A stretch of DNA of 5,252 nucleotides from an uncultured Coriobacteriaceae bacterium (lineage in GTDB: Bacteria; Actinomycetota; Coriobacteriia; Coriobacteriales; Eggerthellaceae). Below are positions 1 to 5,224 of this stretch, one piece after another (the first letter of the stretch is position 1; each line of letters opens with the position of its first letter). The notes under the pieces are model-generated. The model searched no databases and had not been told where the DNA came from. It saw only the letters and a program-made list of their open reading frames with translations. Made by a program: the position numbers and the translations under genes. The stretch covers positions 1-5,252 of the forward strand of contig URRZ01000116.1 of NCBI GenBank assembly GCA_900550385.1, given 5' to 3'.

Positions 1-30
1 GGGAACGGGGGTGCAATTGGGTGCCAACGC

Positions 31-70
31 CAAAATTCAATGGCCCCGCCCGGGGGGGCGTTAATTTTTT
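31..70 (+). terminator. Possible intrinsic terminator near the left edge
   Basis: A short GC stem, CGCCC (47-51) with GGGCG (56-60) around a GGGG loop, is followed at once by a T-rich run ending in six T (61-70). AAAATT (32-37) can also pair with AATTTT (63-68), giving an outer A/T arm like those of bidirectional terminators. It would end a plus-strand gene lying off the left edge, or back up termination of the minus-strand rhomboid gene. The surrounding 1-90 is full of G and T runs and may be poor contig-end sequence, so exact bases are doubtful. No reading frame or RNA gene is recognisable in 1-97. Confidence 0.3.
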
Positions 71-100
71 GGGGGCCTTTGGCCACCTTCGCATTGCTTG

Positions 101-130
101 AATGAGAAAGGGAAAGCCCTCTTTCTTATT
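101..130. repeat. Inverted repeat just past the rhomboid stop codon
   Basis: AATGAGAAAG (101-110) pairs with CTTTCTTATT (121-130), ten pairs including one G-T wobble, around a ten-base centre that can add a short GG/CC pairing. It begins two bases beyond the stop codon of the minus-strand rhomboid gene, so it may protect or end that transcript. Its outer bases closely match the hairpin at 1077-1109, which sits on the stop codon of the next gene: both start AATGAGAAA and end TTTCT(T/C)ATT. That suggests a small family of 3'-end hairpins. The function is inferred from position only. Confidence 0.5.
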
Positions 131-132
131 GG

Positions 133-936
133 CTATCCCATGAGCAGGTTCGCTATGGCGGAGGGGGCCTCGCCCATGCCCCACCAGATGGCGGCGGCCA
201 TGCCGGCGATCCAGAGAACGGCCACCGCGGCGCACGCCGGCTTGGGGGTGCGCAGGTTCTTGGACGGAACCATCAGCATGCCGACGGCGCCTCCGACGGC
301 GCCGCCCAGATGCCCGCTGATGGAGATGCCGGGCACCAGCAGGCTGTACGCCACGTTCACGGCGATGACCGCCAGCATGCCCTTGCTGTAGGCGCTCAGG
401 AACCGCCGATCGCCGCGCCCCAGCACGCCCAGCATTGCCATGGAGACGAACAGGCCGAACACGCTGGTGGAGGCTCCGGCGGACACCGTGAGCACATCCC
501 CGCTCGCCAGCGCCCACGCATACGACGCCACGTTGCCGGTGATGCCGCCCGCGAAGTACAACAGCAAAAAGCCCGCCTTCCCCAGGATACGCTCCAGGAC
601 GACGCCCACGCTGTAGAGCGCCGCCATGTTGAACAGCAGGTGCATCGGGTCCATGTGCAGGAACATCGGCGCCACGAAGCGGTAGCAGTCGGCCAGCCCC
701 GTCACGGCGGGCGGGAACATCGCGCCCATGTCCACCAGGACGCTCGAGGAGATGTCGGGCCGGAAGCCCGTCAGCGCGAACTCGACCGCATACGCGATGA
801 CGTTCGCCGCGATGAGGATGATCGTGACCAGCTGGCCGCTGCGCTGCAGGGTCCTTTTCCGGTTGCCGCGCATCATGCGCTTCAGCTGATCGTCGTCGAT
901 GACCTGCCGTCGCGGGCCGCTGCCGGGTTCGTTCAT
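133..936 (-). CDS. Rhomboid family intramembrane serine protease
   Basis: A 267-residue polytopic membrane protein that should cleave transmembrane segments of other membrane proteins inside the lipid bilayer; the substrate is unknown. After a charged cytoplasmic N-terminus (1-33), hydrophobic segments lie near 34-54, 97-116, 121-141, 152-173, 186-202, 206-223 and 232-252, fitting the six-helix rhomboid core plus one extra C-terminal helix. The family's H-x4-H-x3-N pattern is H94, H99, N103. The catalytic serine is S156 in GASTSVFG, and the catalytic histidine is H209 in GHLGG. The residue after the serine is Thr rather than the common Gly, a variant I recall from other Gram-positive rhomboids. 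The ATG at 936 is chosen because GGAGG lies seven bases upstream (944-948). The frame stays open to 1062, but that extension is read from a repeat hairpin. It may share a transcript with the exporter gene 168 bp upstream. Family assignment is firm. Confidence 0.93.
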   Translation of the reverse strand: MNEPGSGPRRQVIDDDQLKRMMRGNRKRTLQRSGQLVTIILIAANVIAYAVEFALTGFRPDISSSVLVDMGAMFPPAVTGLADCYRFVAPMFLHMDPMHLLFNMAALYSVGVVLERILGKAGFLLLYFAGGITGNVASYAWALASGDVLTVSAGASTSVFGLFVSMAMLGVLGRGDRRFLSAYSKGMLAVIAVNVAYSLLVPGISISGHLGGAVGGAVGMLMVPSKNLRTPKPACAAVAVLWIAGMAAAIWWGMGEAPSAIANLLMG

Positions 937-1019
937 GGGGTTTCCTCCGTTGCGTTCGTCATCGGGCGCGGAAGGGCGCAGTCGCTTTTCCGCATGGGCA
1001 CGCGCTGCGCCGTAGGCTC

Positions 1020-1043
1020 GGATGTGAAAAAGGATGTGAAAAA
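1020..1043. repeat. Tandem direct repeat, two 12-bp units
   Basis: GGATGTGAAAAA occurs twice back to back (1020-1031 and 1032-1043) without mismatch. The second unit forms the left arm of the hairpin at 1033-1065, so the first unit looks like a slipped copy of that arm and could pair with the same right arm. It lies in the gap between rhomboid and exporter genes, upstream of the rhomboid start. Confidence 0.75.
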
Positions 1044-1065
1044 GTGACTGTCCCTTTTTCACGTC
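1033..1065. repeat. Intergenic hairpin element with GTCC-CTTTTTCAC core
   Basis: GATGTGAAAAAG (1033-1044) pairs with CTTTTTCACGTC (1054-1065): twelve pairs with one T-G wobble around the nine-base loop TGACTGTCC. The loop/right-arm text GTCCCTTTTTC recurs in the neighbouring hairpin at 1077-1109. Such GGGAC/GTCCC plus A5/T5 hairpins resemble dispersed REP-like intergenic elements of bacterial genomes. That resemblance is from memory and not proven here. As RNA it could also stabilise or attenuate the transcript between exporter and rhomboid genes. Confidence 0.6.
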
Positions 1066-1066
1066 G

Positions 1067-1072
1067 ATTGTA
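1067..1072 (-). promoter_or_regulatory. Possible -10 element for the rhomboid gene
   Basis: On the minus strand this reads TACAAT, five of six bases of the sigma-70-type -10 box. No acceptable -35 box lies 16-18 bases upstream, because that stretch is occupied by the hairpin at 1077-1109. If used, transcripts would start near 1060 and the leader would contain the hairpin at 1033-1065 before the ribosome site at 944-948. Read-through from the exporter gene is an equal alternative. Confidence 0.2.
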
Positions 1073-1076
1073 CCGG

Positions 1077-1109
1077 AATGAGAAAAAACCTCCGTCCCTT
1101 TTTCTCATT
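1077..1109. repeat. Hairpin spanning the exporter stop codon
   Basis: AATGAGAAAAA (1077-1087) and TTTTTCTCATT (1099-1109) form a perfect 11-bp stem around the 11-base loop ACCTCCGTCCC. The exporter's TGA stop (minus strand, 1105-1107) lies inside the right arm, so the coding end and the element overlap. In the minus-strand RNA the second arm is U-rich, so it may act as a weak terminator or a block to 3' exonucleases. Its arms match the inverted repeat at 101-130, and its GTCCCTTTTTC text matches the hairpin at 1033-1065. Confidence 0.65.
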
Positions 1110-2283
1110 GCTGCGAGCTCACATAGCTTTGGTCGACGGTGATCTTGCAGATGGCCTTGGGGTAGCGCTCGGCCACCAGCGCGCTTACCTCGTCGCGCAG
1201 CTCGTCGTCGGAGAGCGGCGAGTCGGCGGGCTTCACGCAGTCGAACAGCACGTTGGTGTGCGTGGGGCCGGGCACCGTGCGCAGGTCGTGGATGGACATC
1301 CGCGCATCGATCCCCTTCACCTGAGCGTCTATCCAATTGCGCATGTCGTTCACTTCCGGGTCGTCGGTGACGATGGGGTCGTAGTGCAGCGTGACGATCA
1401 GGCCGTCGTCGTTCTTGAAGTCCTGCTCGATGTTGTCGATGAGGTCGTGGCTTTCCATGGGGTCGGCCTCCACGGGCATCTCGACGTGGGCGCTGGCGAA
1501 CTGGCGGCCGGGGCCGTAGTCGTGCACCATCAGGTCGTGGGTGCCCAGCACGCCGGGGTAGGACATGATCTTGTCGTGGATGTGGGCCACCAGCTCCGGG
1601 TCAGGCACGCGGCCGAGCAGCGGGTCGATGGTGTCGCGGATCAGCTGGATGCCGCTCCACAGGATGAAGGCGCCCACGCCCAGGCCCACCCAGCCGTCCA
1701 AATCCACGCCGGTCAGGTGCGACACCACGGCGCAGGCCAGCACCACGCCCGTGGCCACCACGTCGTTGCGCGAATCGACGGCGGTGGCTTCCAGCGTGGT
1801 GGAGCCGATGCGGCGGCCGATGGAGCGGTTGAACACCATCATCCACAGCTTCACCAGGATCGACAGCGCCAGCACGCACACCACGGCGGCGTTGAACTCG
1901 GTGGGCTGGGGGTTCACGATCTTGTCGAAGGACGACTGCAAAAGCTCCAACCCGATGAGCACGATGAGGATGGCCACGGCCAGCCCCGCCAGGTACTCGT
2001 AGCGCCCGTGCCCGTAGGGGTGCTCGGGGTCGGCGGGCTTGCTGGCCAGCTTGAAGCCCAGGAGGCTGATGATGTTGCTGGCGGCGTCCGAGAGGTTGTT
2101 CACGGCGTCGGCGACGATGGACACCGACCCGGCGATGAGCCCGATGGCGCCCTTGCCCAGGCACAGGAGCATGTTGCAGATGATGCCGACGATGCCGGCG
2201 AACTGGCCGTAGCGCGTGCGAACCCGCACGTTGCCGGCGTCTTGGTAGTCTTTGACGAAACGACGGACGAGCCATTCGGTCAT
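1105..2283 (-). CDS. Cation diffusion facilitator transporter, probable Mn(II) exporter
   Basis: A 392-residue inner-membrane antiporter that should export a divalent metal in exchange for protons. Six hydrophobic segments lie near 29-51, 53-79, 98-117, 131-152, 166-189 and 196-215. The family's transport site has two residues in helix 2 and two in helix 5; here they are N62/D66 (VNNLSD) and D170/D174 (DSRND). The N-D/D-D set is that described for manganese exporters such as streptococcal MntE, whereas zinc transporters carry His at one or two of these places. Manganese is therefore the inferred substrate. The usual cytoplasmic dimer domain covers about 226-304. A further 80 residues (about 309-388) look like a second copy of it, which explains the length against the usual ~300. 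The ATG at 2283 has AAGGAAG six bases upstream (2290-2296). It diverges from the HelD gene and precedes the rhomboid gene on the same strand. Family certain, metal moderately so. Confidence 0.92.
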   Translation of the reverse strand: MTEWLVRRFVKDYQDAGNVRVRTRYGQFAGIVGIICNMLLCLGKGAIGLIAGSVSIVADAVNNLSDAASNIISLLGFKLASKPADPEHPYGHGRYEYLAGLAVAILIVLIGLELLQSSFDKIVNPQPTEFNAAVVCVLALSILVKLWMMVFNRSIGRRIGSTTLEATAVDSRNDVVATGVVLACAVVSHLTGVDLDGWVGLGVGAFILWSGIQLIRDTIDPLLGRVPDPELVAHIHDKIMSYPGVLGTHDLMVHDYGPGRQFASAHVEMPVEADPMESHDLIDNIEQDFKNDDGLIVTLHYDPIVTDDPEVNDMRNWIDAQVKGIDARMSIHDLRTVPGPTHTNVLFDCVKPADSPLSDDELRDEVSALVAERYPKAICKITVDQSYVSSQQ

Positions 2284-2317
2284 GGTGCGCTTCCTTTGCT
2301 GACGGGCTATGGCAAAG

Positions 2318-2352
2318 CGATGCCCGCAGGGCGGCCTACCCTGCGGGCATCG
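2318..2352. promoter_or_regulatory. Perfect 14-bp hairpin in the exporter leader
   Basis: CGATGCCCGCAGGG (2318-2331) and CCCTGCGGGCATCG (2339-2352) form a flawless, GC-rich 14-bp stem around the seven-base loop CGGCCTA. It lies between the exporter's likely promoter (2369-2397) and its ribosome binding site (2290-2296), ending 35 bases before the start codon, so it would be part of the 5' leader. No T-run follows on either strand, which argues against a simple terminator. It could be a protein-binding dyad, an RNA control element, or a stabilising stem. I do not see the conserved core of the yybP-ykoY manganese riboswitch. Confidence 0.6.
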
Positions 2353-2368
2353 TCGTTCTCTGCTTTCC

Positions 2369-2397
2369 ATTATAAGGCCCGCGCGGATCCATGTGGG
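2369..2397 (-). promoter_or_regulatory. Likely promoter of the CDF exporter gene
   Basis: On the minus strand 2374-2369 reads a perfect TATAAT -10 box, conspicuous in this GC-rich region. Seventeen bases further upstream, 2397-2392 reads CCCACA, which matches TTGACA only in its last three bases. A transcript would start near 2361 and have a leader of about 78 bases that includes the hairpin at 2318-2352. The weak -35 box is compatible with help from an activator, but that is speculation. Confidence 0.5.
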
Positions 2398-2452
2398 GCG
2401 TGCGGGGAAAACGGCACGGATTCCCGCGCATAGTTTCAAAGGAAGCACACGC

Positions 2453-2481
2453 TTGCGCCGGCGCCGGCGCGCTACAATACT
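2453..2481 (+). promoter_or_regulatory. Likely promoter of the HelD gene
   Basis: TTGCGC (2453-2458) is a partial -35 box. The -10 could be TACAAT (2473-2478), a better match but only 14 bases away, or AATACT (2476-2481) at the normal 17-base spacing with four of six matches. Either would start RNA near 2485-2490, giving a short leader of about 25 bases before the GTG start. The spacer is an almost pure GCCGGC palindromic run. The region back to 2398, shared with the divergent exporter gene, also has an imperfect dyad, GGGAA (2405-2409) with TTCCC (2421-2425). Confidence 0.4.
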
Positions 2482-2511
2482 ACGGCACGTTTTCCAAGCG
2501 AGGAGGCATCC

Positions 2512-4695
2512 GTGAGCGATCCTTTGACCACTTCCCCTGCAGCCGACGGCATCGTCGCCGATGCGGACGATCCCATCTTCCAGCAGGAGCAGGGCCATCT
2601 GTCCGACGTCCATGCCGTGCTGCGCCGCATGGGGCGCGACCTTGCCGCCAAGCTGGACAAGACCAGCGCCGAGGCAGCGCAGGACAAGAAGGACATGGCC
2701 GACGAGCTGGCGCTGAACTTCGCCGGAGACGACGAGGCTCTGGAGACCGCCGCGGAGCTGGCCACCATCAACCGCGTCATCGAGGCGTACAACATCTCCC
2801 ACGATGTGAACGCGCGCAAGCTCGCCGACGTGCGCGCGCTGCTCAAGCAGCCCTACTTCGCCAAGGTGGTGCTGCAATTCAAGCCGACGGACGGCCCCAA
2901 GGAGCTCTACATCGGCAACGCCGGCATGGCAGACGAGAACTACAAGCGCCTGGTGGTCGATTGGCGCAGCCCCGTTGCCGAGACCTACTACAACCAGGAG
3001 AACGGCCGCACCTCCTACCATGCCAACGGCCGCACCATCACGGCGGACTTGAAGCTGCGGCGCCAGTTCGACATCGAGGAGGACAGGCTCAAGGCGTACT
3101 TCGACACCACGGTCGCCATCCAGGACGCGCTGCTGCTCCGGTCGCTTTCCGAGCGGCGCACCGATCAGATGAAGGCCATCACCGCCACCATCCAGAAGGA
3201 GCAGAACCGGGTCATCCGCCACGAGGACGTGCCGGTGCTGCTGGTGAGCGGCATCGCGGGCTCGGGCAAGACCTCGGTGCTGCTGCAGCGCATCGCCTAC
3301 CTGCTCTACCGCCGCCGCGAGGATCTGGATCCCAGCCAGGTGTTCCTGATCACGCCGAACCCGGTGTTCCGCCACTACATCGACAACGTGCTGCCCGAGC
3401 TGGGCGAGCGCAACCCCGTCACCGTCACGTGGGCGGAGTTCGCCGAGGGCCTGCTGCCCGCGGGGCGCGGCGGAGCCACGGCCGACTCGTCGCTCGAGGA
3501 GCTGGAGCGCATCGACGCCGCGGCCGGGCGCCTCTCGTTCGAGCCCGACGACTACCGCGACATCGCCGTCGAGGGCACGCGCCTGATATCGGCGGCGCAG
3601 ATCCGCCAGGTGCGCGACAGGTTCGCGCGCATCGAGTGCGGCCCGCATCTGGTGGCGCTGATGCGCGAGGATCTGGAGGAGCGGCTGGGGAACCGCCTGA
3701 AGTCGATGGCGGGCACCGAAAGCGCGCAGGACGAGATCCTAGGGCTTTCCCTTGACGAGCAGCTGCGCCTGTTCAACGGGCCGTTCGACCCCGAAGACGA
3801 GCGCGAGGCGCGCGAGCTGACGATGAAGTACCTGATGGATCGGTACGGCGAGGCGTTCCGCATGGTCGAGAACGACGAGTGGCTGCGCTTGGACCGCATC
3901 GGCATGCGGCTTCTGGGGGTGGAGAACCTGACGCCGGTGGGCTGGCTGTACCTGAAGATGGCCGTGACGGGGCTGGGCAACCCCGATGCGAAATACGTGA
4001 TGATCGACGAGGTGCAGGATTACTCGGCGGCGCAGCTGGCCGTGCTGGCGCGCTACTTCCGCCGCGCGCATTTCATGCTGCTGGGCGATCCGAACCAGGC
4101 CATCAAGCCGGGGACGGCGACGTTCCCCGAGGCGCGCGCCCTGTTCGAGCGGATGCGCGGGCAGGTTGAGGAGTGCTTCCTCATGACCAGCTACCGCTCG
4201 GCCCCCGCCATCACCGACCTGTTCTCCAGCCTGCTGTCGGAAGAGGAGCGCGGGCGCGTGTCATCGGTCCAGCGCGACGAGATCCCGCCGCGCATCCGCG
4301 TGCTGGCGACCGAGGACGGGCACGCCGCCGCCCTGCGCGAGACCGTCGCCGAGGCGCGCCGCCTGTCGGAGGAGAATCACGGCATCGCCGCGGTCGTCGT
4401 GCCGTGGAAGAGCCAAGCCCGCCGCATCCAGGCGATCCTGGGCGATGGCGCCCCCCGCTTGATGGGCCGCCAGGACACGCTGCCCGAATCGGGCGTGATC
4501 CTGATCACGCTGGAGTTGGCGAAGGGCTTGGAGTTCGACCATGTCATCGTGCCCGACGCGAGCGGTGCGCTGTTCCCCGACGAGCCCCTTGCGCGCCGCC
4601 GTCTGTACACCACCATCTCGCGCGCGACGCGCCGGGTCGATGTGCTGGCGCTCGGGTCGCTCACGCCGCTGCTGGCGGGGCGGTCCCCCGAATAG
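2512..4695 (+). CDS. helD: HelD-type RNA polymerase recycling ATPase (UvrD/Rep-like)
   Basis: A 727-residue cytoplasmic SF1 helicase-like ATPase. Members of this family bind RNA polymerase rather than simply unwinding DNA: an N-terminal coiled coil enters the secondary channel and ATP turnover frees polymerase from nucleic acid. The sequence shows a helical, charged N-terminal arm (about 25-115), the family-typical VVDWRSPVAETYY (148-160), a Q-like motif around Q231, Walker A GIAGSGKT (247-254, K253), Walker B VMIDEVQD (496-503), GDPNQAI (525-531), SYRS with R562, motif V TLELAKGLEFDHV (666-678) and the arginine-finger motif YTTISRATRR (699-708). An insert of about 200 residues separates motif Ia from Walker B, as in HelD. 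The start is GTG, preceded five bases upstream by AGGAGG (2501-2506). It is monocistronic in this window and its stop lies in the foot of a long hairpin. Actinobacterial relatives can affect rifamycin tolerance; nothing here tests that. A plain UvrD-like helicase is the alternative. Confidence 0.9.
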   Translation: MSDPLTTSPAADGIVADADDPIFQQEQGHLSDVHAVLRRMGRDLAAKLDKTSAEAAQDKKDMADELALNFAGDDEALETAAELATINRVIEAYNISHDVNARKLADVRALLKQPYFAKVVLQFKPTDGPKELYIGNAGMADENYKRLVVDWRSPVAETYYNQENGRTSYHANGRTITADLKLRRQFDIEEDRLKAYFDTTVAIQDALLLRSLSERRTDQMKAITATIQKEQNRVIRHEDVPVLLVSGIAGSGKTSVLLQRIAYLLYRRREDLDPSQVFLITPNPVFRHYIDNVLPELGERNPVTVTWAEFAEGLLPAGRGGATADSSLEELERIDAAAGRLSFEPDDYRDIAVEGTRLISAAQIRQVRDRFARIECGPHLVALMREDLEERLGNRLKSMAGTESAQDEILGLSLDEQLRLFNGPFDPEDEREARELTMKYLMDRYGEAFRMVENDEWLRLDRIGMRLLGVENLTPVGWLYLKMAVTGLGNPDAKYVMIDEVQDYSAAQLAVLARYFRRAHFMLLGDPNQAIKPGTATFPEARALFERMRGQVEECFLMTSYRSAPAITDLFSSLLSEEERGRVSSVQRDEIPPRIRVLATEDGHAAALRETVAEARRLSEENHGIAAVVVPWKSQARRIQAILGDGAPRLMGRQDTLPESGVILITLELAKGLEFDHVIVPDASGALFPDEPLARRRLYTTISRATRRVDVLALGSLTPLLAGRSPE

Positions 4696-4707
4696 CCGGA
4701 GAGGCAG

Positions 4708-4758
4708 GACGGAGCGGGGCGGAACGGGGATCGGCTCCGCGTTCCGCCCCGCTCCGTC
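4708..4758. terminator. Perfect 19-bp hairpin between convergent genes
   Basis: GACGGAGCGGGGCGGAACG (4708-4726) pairs without mismatch with 4740-4758 around a 13-base loop that can form three more pairs (4728-4730 with 4736-4738). An outer arm GCCGG (4695-4699) with CCGGC (4761-4765) starts on the last base of the HelD stop codon. It lies 13 bases past that stop and 30 bases past the stop of the minus-strand XRE gene, where a shared two-way terminator is expected. There is no T-run on either side, so it is not a textbook intrinsic terminator. Termination is inferred from position and stem strength. Confidence 0.6.
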
Positions 4759-4788
4759 ATCCGGCATCTATCCGAAGGGAGAGCTCGC

Positions 4789-5094
4789 TTAGGCCAGCGT
4801 CACGGTCCCGCTCGGCAGTTCCGCGACCAGCGTCAAGCTGCCTCCGAGCGCTTCCACATAGCGGCGGAGCGTGTCCAGGCTCATGGATCCCAGATCCCCG
4901 TTCTCCATGCGCGAGATGCGGTTCTGCGAAACCCCCATGGCGTTCGCCAGCTCGACTTGGGTCATAGCGGAGGCCTTCCGCGCCTCGCGCAGATTGTACG
5001 AATCGATGAGCGCTTGGGTTTCAAGGCGAGCTCGATCCATCTGATCGGCGGTGATTCCGCGTTTTTCAAGGTAGGCGTTCAGTTGGCTTGCCAT
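4789..5094 (-). CDS. XRE-family DNA-binding antitoxin-like protein
   Basis: A 101-residue protein likely to bind DNA as a dimer, repress its own operon and, if a partner toxin is made, neutralise it. Residues 1-34 are a helical lead-in (LEKRGITADQMDRARLETQ), followed by LREARK and a clear helix-turn-helix at about 44-67 (MTQVELANAMGVSQNRISRMENG). The end, LDTLRRYVEALGGSLTLVAEL (73-93), is the typical dimerising strand/helix tail of actinobacterial antitoxins that follow RelE/HigB-like (Gp49-like) toxins. The ATG at 5094 is supported by GGAGGG five bases upstream (5100-5105). The frame stays open to 5241 but has no better start there. Just upstream, and overlapping its first 29 bases, is a frame resembling the C-terminus of such a toxin, apparently damaged. 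It converges on the HelD gene, and its transcript should end at the hairpin 4708-4758. The alternative is a stand-alone regulator. The HTH fold is near certain; the antitoxin role is likely. Confidence 0.88.
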   Translation of the reverse strand: MASQLNAYLEKRGITADQMDRARLETQALIDSYNLREARKASAMTQVELANAMGVSQNRISRMENGDLGSMSLDTLRRYVEALGGSLTLVAELPSGTVTLA

Positions 5095-5224
5095 CGGAGC
5101 CCTCCATCGAATCCAGATGCGTGCGGTACAATGCCTCCGCTTTTGGTATCGCCTGCTTGTACCAGCTCGACCATTTCGGGCTCTTCGGTGGTTTCTGTGG
5201 GAGAGATTCCGGCATAGGCCCAGC
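5066..5224 (-). pseudogene. C-terminal remnant of a RelE/HigB-like toxin
   Basis: In the minus-strand frame that ends at TGA 5068-5066, residues coded from 5185 onward read KSPKW-SSWYKQAIPKAEALYRTHL-DSMEG. I recognise this as the C-terminal pattern (GDKS.KW..WY..AIP.A...Y..HL) of the Gp49-like RelE/HigB toxins that precede this kind of XRE antitoxin in actinobacteria. The 29-base overlap with the antitoxin start also fits such pairs. Upstream the expected hydrophobic strand and GDK lead-in are missing (the frame reads PQKPP), and a stop codon at 5227-5225 closes the frame. The ATG at 5215 has no good ribosome site. So the toxin is frameshifted, truncated, or misread near the contig end. The match is by eye over about 30 residues, and the rest of the gene lies beyond the window. 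Confidence 0.45.

Noticed and set aside
937..1062. Upstream extension of the rhomboid gene by 42 codons
   Set aside because: The extra residues are read from the repeat hairpin, whereas the ATG at 936 has a strong GGAGG at ideal spacing and leaves a normal rhomboid N-terminus.
2284..2368. yybP-ykoY manganese riboswitch in the exporter leader
   Set aside because: The leader is short and dominated by a single perfect hairpin; I could not find the conserved multi-helix core of that riboswitch.
1078..2433. 451-codon plus-strand frame opposite the exporter
   Set aside because: The translation is a low-complexity His/Val/Gly/Ala-rich string with no family resemblance; it mirrors the CDF gene.
2284..3648. 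Long minus-strand open frame running through the HelD region into the exporter gene
   Set aside because: It is the antisense of HelD in GC-rich DNA; it has no ribosome site or domain, while the exporter starts cleanly at 2283 with its own RBS and promoter.
3739..4767. Several 100-260 codon frames antisense or shifted within HelD
   Set aside because: HelD motifs are continuous through the whole interval in one frame; the others are compositional shadows.
5127..5132. TACAAT on the plus strand as a promoter
   Set aside because: No -35 box at proper spacing, and no plus-strand gene begins before the window ends.
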